Source: Labyrinthula sp. Ha
Lineage: Eukaryota; Sar; Bigyra; Labyrinthulida; Labyrinthulaceae
Assembly: GCA_015227615.1 (NCBI GenBank)
Contig: JAALGZ010000039.1
Span: 62,001 to 126,000 of the forward strand
Length of the DNA: 64,000 nt
Direction: 5' to 3'
Positions within the stretch are counted from its first letter, which is position 1. The number at the start of each line of letters is the position of its first letter. The notes below the pieces were generated by a model that saw only the letters and a list, made by a program, of their open reading frames with translations, was not told where the DNA came from and did no database searches. Position numbers and translations under genes: made by a program. Of this stretch, positions 25,778 to 36,900 are shown piece after piece.

Positions 25778-25837
25778 TAAATGGGAAACAGATCGACCCT
25801 ATTTTTAAATTAAGCTTTAAAACGAAGCTTTTATAAA

Positions 25838-26731
25838 TTAGTTAACTCTCTTGTTCTTCTTTACTAAAGCAACTAGTGCAGCAAATGCAGCAACCAGTGC
25901 AATAGCCAAGACACCTACAAAGATATTAGTATTCCCTGCAGATCGAGTTTCGTTAATAGACTTGAGTTGTCTCATTGGAAACTCAAATACTCCTGAAGTA
26001 AGTTCAGAATATTGTGGTTCAACATCTCCTTCTTTTGACCAACTCCAATCTGCATAACTCCAATCAGTTGAATATCCCATATCTTCAAAACTTGCTATAG
26101 TAAAAGTAGAAACAGTATTTCCACTTGGACTTAAATCAAGAGAAGGTCCAGACATAAGTTCAGAACCATAATTATCTTTTTTCCAACGAAGTTCTTCATA
26201 ATAATATTTTACTTTATATTCTAACCATAAATTTCCTGTTCCTCCATCAGCAGCATATCCTTGTCTTCCATTCCATCCACTATACCAAGGATCTTCAGTT
26301 CCATATCCTCCAACAACTCCCCATTGACTCCAAGCAGTTGCAAATCCATATCCTTTAGCTACTTCATGTTTTACTGCTGCTTCTAAAACTCCTTGATTTG
26401 CTAAATCAGGAACATCAGCTGCATCAAGAGAAACTCTAGAGATTCTTGGTTGACCAGCATAATATGCACAAATTCCTGTCTTTCCATAATCTCCTTTTTC
26501 TCCATCAACCCAAGTATATCCAATATACATAATATTTCCTGGCAACCAAGTACCAGAAGGCAGCCATTGTGGAATTCCGCATGGACTCAAATCAAACGCA
26601 GCACCAAGAGTAAGTCCAGGTGAACTGGATCCAGTAATAGCTCCATTCCAATAGTCAATGGCATTATCAAAAGCAGGTTTATATTCTGCAGCAGGTTCAG
26701 CTGGAAACCATCTTCTTTCACTATATGACAT
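25838..26731 (-). CDS. Leishmanolysin (M8)-like pseudoprotease, tail-anchored, copy 1
   Basis: 297 residues, no intron. Residues about 15-220 match the leishmanolysin-type metalloprotease domain: FDNAIDYWNGAITG, CGIP, GNIMYIGYTWVDG, SLDAADVPDL, HEVAKGYGF (122-130), ELMSG with the Met-turn (191-195) and TIASFEDMGY (211-220). In active members the zinc motif is HExxHxxGF and a third His lies in an H-W block; here the second His is Lys126 and the third-ligand region reads GNLWLE, so zinc binding and catalysis are unlikely. There is no N-terminal signal peptide; residues about 270-290 form one membrane segment followed by KKNKRVN, as in a tail-anchored protein. It is Trp-rich (14 W) and uses GGA for most glycines, suggesting strong expression. 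It is paired head-to-head with copy 2 on an inverted repeat. Its stop faces that of ACADM. Confidence 0.72.
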   Translation of the reverse strand: MSYSERRWFPAEPAAEYKPAFDNAIDYWNGAITGSSSPGLTLGAAFDLSPCGIPQWLPSGTWLPGNIMYIGYTWVDGEKGDYGKTGICAYYAGQPRISRVSLDAADVPDLANQGVLEAAVKHEVAKGYGFATAWSQWGVVGGYGTEDPWYSGWNGRQGYAADGGTGNLWLEYKVKYYYEELRWKKDNYGSELMSGPSLDLSPSGNTVSTFTIASFEDMGYSTDWSYADWSWSKEGDVEPQYSELTSGVFEFPMRQLKSINETRSAGNTNIFVGVLAIALVAAFAALVALVKKNKRVN

Positions 26732-27477
26732 ATTTATTTTATTTTGTTGTTAGTTGTTTTTGTTTGAATGAATGGAAAGTCATTCGAAAACAAGAAAAGG
26801 TGGGCCTTTTTAACCATTTGGAAAAATACCCAGAAAATTCTAAGGTAAGAAGAAAACGAATAAAAGCATTGCATTTTTGCAAATATGTCATTAGCCTTTG
26901 GAAGCGTTCTGTTCCAACCATCTCTATTTCTGTCCTTTTTGAATGTAGGAACAGACATTTCTATTATCCCACCAGGTAACTTTTACATAAGGTTCTATTA
27001 CTGAGTCATCTTCTAGTTCGAAAGTATTCAATTTCTATGTACGTTCTATTTTAAACTGTCCAAGTGCTCGTAATCCATAAGTCTGAGTTTCACAATACTA
27101 CTTTGTGTTTTAGAAAAAGTTATGACAGTAACAGTGTATTGCTATTTTGAGGAGATAGTTTTTTTTTGGAACTTTTTGTCAATATAATTGTATTCCTGAA
27201 TAGAACACTAAAGTGTTCTATTAGCGAAAAAATAACAGGAATACCCAAATAAACTATTTGATTCCTATTTATCCATAATATTTTAACAATTTGAATCTTA
27301 AAATCGAGACGGGATATTATGTTATGTACTCTAAACTCTCATCATAATTGTAACGAGAAGTTTATGTTTTATTCTTAACTAGAAAGCAGTAAACAAAGTT
27401 TATTCTGAAAAGCTGTCATGAAGAAGTAACTTTGCATTTAATGAAAACCTCTTCACTAGCTGATAAAATTTGAACTC
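25846..27477 (-). repeat. Left arm of a 1,632-bp inverted repeat carrying M8-like copy 1
   Basis: Position x here pairs with 57622-x in the right arm with no length change across the arm, including a matching nine-base homopolymer run. It covers nearly all of the coding region plus about 745 bp of 5' flank. The flank looked identical to the right arm wherever I compared the strands. I count about 12 substitutions between the arms, all in the last third of the coding region and 11 of them in its final stretch. Homology stops abruptly at 25846. Confidence 0.92.
27190..27244. promoter_or_regulatory. Nested palindrome in the 5' flank of M8-like copy 1
   Basis: An outer pair GTATTCCTG/CAGGAATAC encloses an inner perfect 11-bp pair (AATAGAACACT/AGTGTTCTATT, 2-nt centre at about 27199-27222). 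It lies about 460-510 bp upstream of the copy 1 ATG and is repeated at 30378-30432 in the right arm. It could be a dimeric factor site or a cruciform-forming sequence. Confidence 0.45.
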
Positions 27478-30144
27478 TTTGAACAATGAAGCTAAGAATC
27501 CAAATGTTAACACTTCAACAAGGTTAACTTATATCACTGTACGGTATTCACAAACCTCAAGATGTAGAAGTCAATCGAGGTATACGCCTTCAGTAATTAA
27601 GAATTTGTAAGAATTGAAACAACTGAAAAGAAAATTTATAATATTTAGCAAGCGCAACCTGTACCGTCACGCCCTTTAGTAACGATTTAGTTTCGCAAAC
27701 TAGCTAGTTGACTAAGTTGAGTCATTCATAAACTAAGAATAGTAGCTCTTAGTCGAAAATGGTACCTCTTCATTCGAGCTTATGTTTACATTCACAAATG
27801 AGTTTATTTTCGTGGTTCATGGTCACAGTTTAAATAAGGAGTTGATTATCCACAGTTTCCACCGTTTTTCAAAGGATGCTCTAGCCAACCAATTAAGCTT
27901 TAAGTAATCGAATGAATCCAAGGAAAAGGCTACAATCGCCCAGACTGAAATGAACATCTGTTACTTTGATAAAATTATCGGAGTACAACTATTTTTTGTT
28001 TTCAAGGAATTCTTGGGCCAAGGCTACAATACGATCCGCAACTTCTTTCTGCTGAAAATTTTTGCCGCTGCTCCTTGAATTTCGCAACAGGTCCCCCAAA
28101 ACTTATTTAAAAGTATAATCTGCTAATACCAGACTTATATGACTCTCAGGGTATCATTTTGAATGGGCTGATTGAGCTCCATAGACCTTAACGTTCAAAG
28201 TAAAGGATGCTCTTTGGTAAGAACTCATCAAGACACAAGAAACGTTATCAAAAATTTTTTGCTTGGAAGCTTCATCAGACTTTAACATTTCTCATACAAT
28301 AATCGAGTTTTGCTGATGAATCAAAATGTGTGTTAAAAAATAGTAGACCTCGCAGACCAATGGCAAATAGTCAAAGAAAAATTGTGCAGCATATGAAAAT
28401 CTACAATCAATGGGTACGATACCGACAAACACTCCAGAGATAACCTAAATTGAGACATAGCATCTGGGACTTTGATGCCTTGGAGATTAATCTTACTCGA
28501 ACAAATGATTGACATAAAAAACTGCGTGAATAATTCAAAGTGGGTTAGCATCCTAATACCGATAGCTTGTTTTTAATACTGCTACTAGATGTGCTAGCAA
28601 AGCGTTACACATGAAGAGGTAGTAATATGGGTTTGAATCTATTGAACTGGAACAGCAGTAATGCTGCTGCGATGAACGCCAAAAGGACCAAAAAATTACT
28701 CGGAAAAGTTTAGAAATATAAAATCTTGAGGTAGAAAAGAAATCAAATGAGAACGGGCCATATGGCAGAAAATTTAAGCTACTTCCTTAATAATATCAAA
28801 ACCCAGTGCAACTGCATTAGAAAATCTCAGTATTATTCAGAGTGAGTTGAACAATATCAAGTCTTGTTTGATAAATGATTGTATTATCTAGCATCATCCC
28901 TAGTGATAGCCTTTGTACTTATTCGAACATGCTTCTCATGCTAAGACATTAGTTGTGACAAAAATTGTGCAACTACTTATGATCAAGCTCACTTCAACGT
29001 TCGAGGATTTACCAAATGAGAAAATCACGTTGCATAAACTATTTAGCAATGACCTTACTGTAAAGAGGGTCTAAACATGTCATACCCAATCTGGTGAGTT
29101 AATATCGTATCCAACCACAAGTGGTAAAACAAGTTAAAGTTTTACTTAAACTTGTACCCAAATGATAAGAAATTTATTGAACGATCATGACGAAAATCAG
29201 GGTTGTGCCATGGACTATTGAAATAATTGCAGGCTTTCATTTGTTCCACTTGGTTGTTAAATGATGGGTATAGTTTGATGTTTCTTACAGAATGAGCTCT
29301 TGGTCCAAGTCTTTCAAATCTTTTCAAGTCAATTTGCTTAGCAATATTAAAGACGGAGTAGCCCCTAATAACGCAACATTTTTCTTCTAACAACGTTTAC
29401 TTAATTAGCTACAAATTCTTCTTAAAATGACGGTTCGCTCATTCAGGGTGTAATACTTTATCATACTTAGACATGAAATAGGGTTTTAAGGAGTTAAAGA
29501 TACAGGAATCATGAGGCTAATGGATAAGAAGACATGCCCATTGCCTAAGTCCAATGTGTCTCTTTTAGAAGAAAAGCTAAGGGCTAAGACTAACACAGGT
29601 GTCATAAGGTACTTCTTCATAAATTAACAGCTACAGGAAAAAAATCTAATAGGGTTGGAGTTATTTCTTTTTATACTTTTGTGGCACCTGGCTGCTCTCC
29701 TGTTTTGCATGGTTTTACCTACGTCTTAACAACCAGTTTAGTACCGGTTAACATCATCTTCAAATAGTTAATCCAAGAATTGCTGTTCTCTACAGAGTAC
29801 ATTTCATAATCATTAACACTTAAGTACCTGGGAAGTCCAAGGTAGTTAGAGTTACTGATTAATAAGGATTGTAAAAGTTGGAACTACTACTTATACTTTA
29901 CGCCTCGGATAAAAGGAGATGACTAATATTTCATGCCAGCAAGAAGTTATTAAATGATGCTACTGATGGAGCCTTGGAAAGATTGATAACTTGATTTTTG
30001 CATCAAAAATAGCATTGTAGCAGTTTATTTTCTACAGGAAGAAATTATTATTCAGATTAAGGAAGGACAGATAGAGTAAGGAAAAGACAAGTTAAACTAA
30101 TTTATTCCAAGAAGCTTGCCTCAGAAGAAAAATCAGGCACTGTG
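27478..30144. other. Spacer between the inverted-repeat arms, with decayed coding-like pieces
   Basis: The 2,667-bp spacer is flanked exactly by the two arms. It has no intact gene. Minus-strand stretches between about 29400 and 27990 read like weathered protein (for example KEVADRIVALAQEFLENKK near 28000, a block near 28290-28170, and open frames at 29393-29142 and 28551-28333) and are interrupted several times. I recognise no family, and cannot tell a dead host gene from an old mobile element. Confidence 0.4.
27990..29393 (-). pseudogene. Unidentified decayed coding region in the spacer
   Basis: Several successive minus-strand segments have protein-like composition (amphipathic helices, balanced charged residues) but are interrupted repeatedly. 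The last piece ends in a Gln/Glu-rich helix near 27990. No domain was recognised. Coding origin is inferred from composition and from all pieces lying on one strand. Confidence 0.3.
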
Positions 30145-31776
30145 GAGTTCAAATTTTATCAGCTAGTGAAGAGGTTTTCATTAAATGCAAAGTTACTTCT
30201 TCATGACAGCTTTTCAGAATAAACTTTGTTTACTGCTTTCTAGTTAAGAATAAAACATAAACTTCTCGTTACAATTATGATGAGAGTTTAGAGTACATAA
30301 CATAATATCCCGTCTCGATTTTAAGATTCAAATTGTTAAAATATTATGGATAAATAGGAATCAAATAGTTTATTTGGGTATTCCTGTTATTTTTTCGCTA
30401 ATAGAACACTTTAGTGTTCTATTCAGGAATACAATTATATTGACAAAAAGTTCCAAAAAAAAACTATCTCCTCAAAATAGCAATACACTGTTACTGTCAT
30501 AACTTTTTCTAAAACACAAAGTAGTATTGTGAAACTCAGACTTATGGATTACGAGCACTTGGACAGTTTAAAATAGAACGTACATAGAAATTGAATACTT
30601 TCGAACTAGAAGATGACTCAGTAATAGAACCTTATGTAAAAGTTACCTGGTGGGATAATAGAAATGTCTGTTCCTACATTCAAAAAGGACAGAAATAGAG
30701 ATGGTTGGAACAGAACGCTTCCAAAGGCTAATGACATATTTGCAAAAATGCAATGCTTTTATTCGTTTTCTTCTTACCTTAGAATTTTCTGGGTATTTTT
30801 CCAAATGGTTAAAAAGGCCCACCTTTTCTTGTTTTCGAATGACTTTCCATTCATTCAAACAAAAACAACTAACAACAAAATAAAATAAATATGTCATATA
30901 GTGAAAGAAGATGGTTTCCAGCTGAACCTGCTGCAGAATATAAACCTGCTTTTGATAATGCCATTGACTATTGGAATGGAGCTATTACTGGATCCAGTTC
31001 ACCTGGACTTACTCTTGGTGCTGCGTTTGATTTGAGTCCATGCGGAATTCCACAATGGCTGCCTTCTGGTACTTGGTTGCCAGGAAATATTATGTATATT
31101 GGATATACTTGGGTTGATGGAGAAAAAGGAGATTATGGAAAGACAGGAATTTGTGCATATTATGCTGGTCAACCAAGAATCTCTAGAGTTTCTCTTGATG
31201 CAGCTGATGTTCCTGATTTAGCAAATCAAGGAGTTTTAGAAGCAGCAGTAAAACATGAAGTAGCTAAAGGATATGGATTTGCAACTGCTTGGAGTCAATG
31301 GGGAGTTGTTGGAGGATATGGAACTGAAGATCCTTGGTATAGTGGATGGAATGGAAGACAAGGATATGCTGCTGATGGAGGAACAGGAAATTTATGGTTA
31401 GAATATAAAGTAAAATATTATTATGAAGAACTTCGTTGGAAAAAAGATAATTATGGTTCTGAACTTATGTCTGGACCTTCTCTTGATTTAAGTTCAAGTG
31501 GAAATACTGTTTCTACTTTTACTATAGCAAGTTTTGAAGATATGGGATATTCAACTGATTGGAGTTATGCAGATTGGAGTTGGTCAAAAGAAGGAGATGT
31601 TGAACCACAATATTCTGAACTTACTTCAGGAGTATTTGAGTTTCCAATGAGACAACTCGAGTCTACTAACGAAACACAATCTACAAGCAATACCAATATC
31701 TTTGTAGGTGTTTTGGCTATTGCATTGGTTGCTGCATTTGCTGCACTGGTTGCTTTAGTAAAGAAGAACAAGAGAG
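30145..31776 (+). repeat. Right arm of the 1,632-bp inverted repeat carrying M8-like copy 2
   Basis: Mirror image of 25846-27477. It starts abruptly at GAGTTCAAATTTTATC (30145) and ends inside the last codons of copy 2 at 31776, after which the two loci share nothing. Arms of this length and identity form a large palindrome, which is open to gene conversion and to inversion of the spacer. Confidence 0.92.
30378..30432. promoter_or_regulatory. Nested palindrome in the 5' flank of M8-like copy 2
   Basis: Mirror copy of the element at 27190-27244, with the same outer and inner stems, about 460-510 bp upstream of the copy 2 ATG. Confidence 0.45.
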
Positions 31777-31805
31777 AAGAAAAGGATATCGAAGTAGGTA
31801 TGTAA
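30891..31805 (+). CDS. Leishmanolysin (M8)-like pseudoprotease, tail-anchored, copy 2
   Basis: 304 residues, identical to copy 1 through about residue 200, including HEVAKGYGF, ELMSG and FEDMGY; the same zinc-ligand losses apply (Lys126 for the second His, no His in GNLWLE). The differences cluster at the end: Ser for Pro at residue 201, a changed juxtamembrane stretch (QLESTNETQSTSN against QLKSINETRSAGN), and a longer tail after the membrane segment (KKNKREEKDIEVGM against KKNKRVN). The copy-specific acidic tail could alter targeting or binding. The two genes diverge from the shared spacer, so each has its own identical 5' flank. Copy 2 is convergent with the LRR-like gene, 740 bp away. Both copies are intact, arguing for selection or very recent duplication. 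The protease fold is inferred from motifs alone. Confidence 0.72.
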   Translation: MSYSERRWFPAEPAAEYKPAFDNAIDYWNGAITGSSSPGLTLGAAFDLSPCGIPQWLPSGTWLPGNIMYIGYTWVDGEKGDYGKTGICAYYAGQPRISRVSLDAADVPDLANQGVLEAAVKHEVAKGYGFATAWSQWGVVGGYGTEDPWYSGWNGRQGYAADGGTGNLWLEYKVKYYYEELRWKKDNYGSELMSGPSLDLSSSGNTVSTFTIASFEDMGYSTDWSYADWSWSKEGDVEPQYSELTSGVFEFPMRQLESTNETQSTSNTNIFVGVLAIALVAAFAALVALVKKNKREEKDIEVGM

Positions 31806-32545
31806 GTAAGAAAGATAATTTCTAAAAGATATGCAGATTCAAAAAAGTTTTCTTTATTCTGAAACTTCTAAGATATTTTTATAATTAACAAGAAGAATAA
31901 AGTGATCTCTCTGAAATCAAAAGTTAGTTATCATATAAAAATATTTTATTCACACGTCTGATTGACAGCTCGAAAGAGTCTTGGACTTCATTTAAATTCT
32001 CAATCTAGATATCAATGAACAGTCTTTAAATTCTCAAGAGTTCTAACACCAAAATACTTTAACAGTATTTAGATAATATCAAACCTATGAGAAGATATAT
32101 TTATGTCTTTATCAGTTGTTATAGTACCTGAGTTCTTCTACACTTTCCCTACTCTACTTCATTTTCCAATGAAGTTGTGCTCAACAAAAATGCTTATATT
32201 ATTTATGTAGAAACTTTTCAAAACAAAGATTTCGTATAATATTTGGAGAATATTTAATTTCTTTCATGTATTAATGAAAATTGAATATTATGTCTATATT
32301 TTTTTATTCCTGGAACAATACTTTTCTCTCTTTGTAAAAATAATCAACAGGAAAATATTCGATAAACAATAAATGTACCATGGAATTATATATCTGTATA
32401 AATTAGCGTAAAGTCAACGTTATGGAATTGGAAGCCCGGATAGTTAATTCTCACCATTTTTCAAAATTGTTAACAAAAGAAGTTTTAAATAAAATAAAAA
32501 ATCTTATTTCAGATTTATCACATTTACAAACTATCTACTCATTCA
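31806..32545. other. Intergenic region between convergent genes
   Basis: AT-rich 740 bp between the stops of M8-like copy 2 and the LRR-like gene. It presumably holds both 3' UTRs. No other feature seen. Confidence 0.5.
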
Positions 32546-33961
32546 TCACAAACAATCTAAATCAAACCCTTCTATAACTGTAAAATTCCCTATTTCCAGC
32601 TCTTCCTGCAGATCTCTTAACTCGGCGCAATTAGAAGGATCAAGAACTGTTTCTCTAAAATTCAACAATTCCAGATTAGGAAAGTCAGACACTTTCAAAG
32701 TTCCAAAGCTTGTGATATTTGTTCCTGATATATCAAGTGAACGCAAATTAAGTTCAGAAACTGCTTCAGGAAGTTCAGTTATACCTTCATTCTCAGTTAA
32801 ACCAAAGTCACATAAAAAACTATTTTGACCATCAAACGCATCTACTGCAATTTCAACAAGATCACTCTCACGGAAAATAAAGCTAAACGTCTCTGAATCA
32901 ATATTTAAAATTTTTGTGGTAAACATTTCCGAAGGAATCTTAGTAAGAAAATTGTTCTCGATGAAAATACCACCGAATTCTGTGTCCACATCGGTAAATA
33001 TAAGTTTCTCTTCCAAACCTTTTAAACTATCTCTTAAATCGCGTAAGTGAACATCCTCTAGAAAATTTTTCATGAATAGAGTTTTTAATCCTGCTCTAGT
33101 TAGAAATTTTGAATTTTCAGATATGAACTCAAAGTCAATTAAACCAATCAAAGAAACTGAATCAATATGCAAATTTGAAGGAAGAAGTTCAATCTTTGAA
33201 GTTTCTACACTGAACTCTCGTAAAGAAGCACCTTCCTGGTCATCAAAAAAACGAATTGTGCTGTCAGAGATCCTCAAATCTTTTCCTTGCAGCTGCTCAT
33301 CAGCAAGTGCTCCAGCTGCAACAACTTGAATCGTGACATTAATCAACTCAACAGTGTCTTCTAAATCTTCTTCAACATGCTTAAATGGGTTCTTAGGAAA
33401 ACATCTAAGTTCAAGGTTCTGAATTACGGTTGTTTCATTTTGTACTCTAGAGTTAATGTTTTGGTTGATCTTAAACCTTGCAACTTCCGCTGCATCTCCT
33501 TCACAGAGCTCAAGTAATTCTTGCGGAATAAAAATTGATGTGTTTTGGTTTTTAGTTTTGTTCTGTTCATTAGTAAGACCCAAGATTAATCCAACTAAGG
33601 CCACTGCCGTGAGAATGAACATTATAGACAAGGCTAAAACCTTTTGAACGTTCAGCTTGTGAGCACGTTTCTCAGGAAGATTAAGAACAGTTGATGTCTT
33701 TGAGTTACTTGCTTCAGGAAATGGAAGACTCAATCCTTGTTTCAACTGGGTGAAAGGAAGGTTGCGTAGCATCGGATTGAAGGAGGCTTTGTTTGATCTA
33801 ACTTCCGTAGGCTTAGTTTCTTGAGTCGAGTCAACCTCATCGAAACTTTCTCTAAACGTAGCTTCAATTCCATGTTTTTTAAAAAATTTATTGTAAAAAC
33901 TTTCGTCCATGCTTAAGTCAGGAATTTGTCGTTTATCATTCTTAGGTTTAGGTTTCCTCAT
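32546..33961 (-). CDS. Type II membrane protein with leucine-rich-repeat-like ectodomain
   Basis: 471 residues, intron-free. The N-terminal 105 residues are basic, Pro- and Lys-rich and probably cytosolic. Residues about 108-129 (KVLALSIMFILTAVALVGLI) form one membrane segment with Lys/Arg before it, predicting a type II topology with the C-terminal 340 residues outside or lumenal. That part has irregular LRR-like units, clearest near the end (LNLRSLDISGTNITSFG, then DFPNLELLNFRET). It contains several N-x-S/T sites and Cys residues that could cap the repeat. The architecture matches the protein at 56271-57578, though overall sequence similarity is low. Function unknown; such ectodomains usually bind protein ligands. 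Confidence 0.7.
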   Translation of the reverse strand: MRKPKPKNDKRQIPDLSMDESFYNKFFKKHGIEATFRESFDEVDSTQETKPTEVRSNKASFNPMLRNLPFTQLKQGLSLPFPEASNSKTSTVLNLPEKRAHKLNVQKVLALSIMFILTAVALVGLILGLTNEQNKTKNQNTSIFIPQELLELCEGDAAEVARFKINQNINSRVQNETTVIQNLELRCFPKNPFKHVEEDLEDTVELINVTIQVVAAGALADEQLQGKDLRISDSTIRFFDDQEGASLREFSVETSKIELLPSNLHIDSVSLIGLIDFEFISENSKFLTRAGLKTLFMKNFLEDVHLRDLRDSLKGLEEKLIFTDVDTEFGGIFIENNFLTKIPSEMFTTKILNIDSETFSFIFRESDLVEIAVDAFDGQNSFLCDFGLTENEGITELPEAVSELNLRSLDISGTNITSFGTLKVSDFPNLELLNFRETVLDPSNCAELRDLQEELEIGNFTVIEGFDLDCL

Positions 33962-36900
33962 TTATTTTGATTTATAGAGTTACTTCCAGATAATAACTGG
34001 GTTTATTTATTTTACGAATAAACTGGGATTTAAAGTGAGTTTTTTTATCACTTGGAACTTCTTTTCGGTTTTTGAACCTGTTTCTCGTATTTTACTAATT
34101 ACTATCCGCTCTTTCAGTTGGAACAAGGTAGGTTTAACGAGATATTTTTCTCGAATACTAGTTGAGTTAACGTCTCTCGTTTTTAAAGGAAAAGATTGGG
34201 CAAAAATTTTTCTCGAGACACTCTTGTTGTCCCGTTTAATATGTCTCGATGGAACACTTTTTCGTCACTTAATTCCGGGACTTTTGCTTTCCAATGACGT
34301 GGCAGATGCAGTTTAATTCAAATAGACATGTGCTGTTAAGATACCGGTATATGAGAACCCCTACAAACCAAAACAAATAGAAACCAACAAACTAGAGAGA
34401 ATTCGAAGAAACGCCCAAGCACGGAAAATCTGTTCATTGTATTTGTTATAACTATATGTACTTGGTTCATATCTTGGGTTCTTATTTAATAAAGTTAAAT
34501 TTGATTGTTATCACAGGGACACAGTTCCTCTATATTAGACCATCGCCTGCCACCTTAAGTTACCTAGAATCTAACCCTTCCTTTTCTATGGCCTTGGGGA
34601 TATCAAAAATAAGGATATTAGTTCTAAGTATTTCTATGACTTTTTAATATCAAACTTGATGAAATAGTGAGCTCAGTTATCCTCTGTGATATTAATTCTT
34701 AAGGCCAAAACAGAAACTCTAGAAATTTGCTAATTTCTTAATTTATACTTTAATGGTATGATAAACATAAGAAGCCTCTTTGGTTATTAAGAATTCTGAA
34801 TATTTTATTCAGAATCTGTTTTTGTAAAACCCATGAAGAGTACTAATAGTAACACTACGAGGCACGCCGTAAGGTCCAAAAGAAGAATTTCATTTTGTTA
34901 GTAAGCCATTGTAAGAGTATCTATTTACTCTTGAGTTCTTATCATTAATCTTACTAATTGAAAAAGTACATAAATGTGCATGGTTTACATGAGCCAATGT
35001 TCTCTCACAAATCTTAGCTATTTGTATCAACAAGATTAACTAGATCAACAACTGAATTAGTTTAAAAGAAAACTAATTTGAACTAAGTTTATCTCAAGAG
35101 CTAGGTAGTACCATTAGACGCAGATATTTTAAATCTTATGCATTGAGTTTGGGGGAATATATGTGTTCATTGGGGAAACTAGAGCACATAGGCTCACTGA
35201 ATCGCTACTGGTTGTTCAACTGCTGAGATCCTGGTTGCGTAATTAAAAGACAGGAAAAACCAGGGACAAATAACTTAAATTTATCAAAACATGTACGTTT
35301 TTATTTAGAAGAAGAAATATTAACTAATAAAAATAATAGTTTTCTCCCTTGTTAATAACAGACATCGAAAAACTATTTTGCAGCTGAGTAGTACGCTGTC
35401 TATCTTATATGTCTTTTAGTAAATTAGAACCATCAAACAACTGACAAAATTTCAAAGAATATACTCTTATCAGAATTGAAAAATTTAATAAATGTTTCAA
35501 GCAGCTTTATACTGTTGAAAGAATCTATTTAAAATTAGCAAACGTGTAGTTATCTATGTAGTCGATACCAGCAAGCCTAAGACTACGGCTGCAAGTACCA
35601 AACTTGAATCATTGGAAGGTTATTGTGATGTCTTATTCCTTCAATATTGTATTGAAAGATACAGTGCTACTTCAGAATATTTGGCGACAGACCCAATGGA
35701 CTTTTACACATATTACTACTAATGAGACTCTAATGCTCGTATTCATATTTCATTTTCGGTATAATAATTCCAGATTGATAATTTGCTTCATCAAAAAATA
35801 AATATATGGTTCCCACAAAGAAGATTTCAGTCGAGCTTGAGAAATTTACCTCATATGAAACATACTCTGAGTTTGATATTAATTAGAGACAAGAAATGCA
35901 TACACAGATGCTGTAAAGGGGGTAAAGTCTTTCCATAAGCAATCCAGATAATTAAAGGAAAGCTTCTCCCTGACCATACCCGATATTGGAGTTTAATATT
36001 AATATTTTATTTTATGCTGATATTTCTTATATTTTACAAAAAATATTTCAGCTTGTCACATACCCTTATTCGAAGTGTACAGGATTTTGGCTTCTGAAAG
36101 AACAATAAAACAACTACAATGTATGAACCCGTTTGGATCAACTTCAATTCTGTCACAGATATTTGAAAATATATCCCACGATAACCTTAGATAAAGGTAA
36201 GTTTTTCTCCCTGCTATCAAGTAAATCAAATTTTCAATAATAATGAACACATAAAATCAGGATAATATCGGTTTGCAGCTGAACTAGATCTTAAAAGAAA
36301 CGCTTAGGTTCCTAATACACCGATTAAAAAATGCCTCTTATTATTGGAATAACAGCTGAACTATTGGACATCTCTTCGTAAGCACGGTCGAGACCAATAT
36401 TGCAGTACGCGAGCCACTGTGCCTGTCCCATTCCTTGGATCTTCTAAGAGGTGACAGAACTAAGTTCCAGGAATATTAAACGTATCAGAGAAGATGATAT
36501 GTGTCTTAAATGATATATTTTGAATTGCCACCCCACTTTCACTAGTGTCAGTATGTAGGTAGTTGTTTTCTTCGATAATTACTATTCAAAACTCACTGTG
36601 ACATGTAACACTTGTTCCATTGTTGCCTCGTTCTGAAATATTTTTATAGTTTGGCTTGGTATAGGAGGAGCCGTTTAGTGTGAATATACAAGCGTGAACT
36701 AAAGAAAAGTTGAGGTATGACTTATTACAAGGTTAATGCAAAGCCTACTACAACAAACTGTTGTTACTTAACGATTTTTGGGGTTTTTCGTTGCCATAAA
36801 TGACATGGATGTTTAATGAAACAAGAACATTGAATCTCGTATAAAATATGAAGCGTAGTATATAGCATTATACCAACTCTAATAAAAGAGGTTACAGGTA

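Noticed and set aside
26732-26979. Open frames of 60-84 codons in the 5' flank of both M8-like genes
   Set aside because: They are identical only because the arms are identical, overlap on both strands and do not join the M8 frame.
23686-34248. CGAGAC/GTCTCG words upstream of the secreted, M8-like and LRR-like genes
   Set aside because: About a dozen are expected by chance in 64 kb at this base composition, so five occurrences mean nothing.
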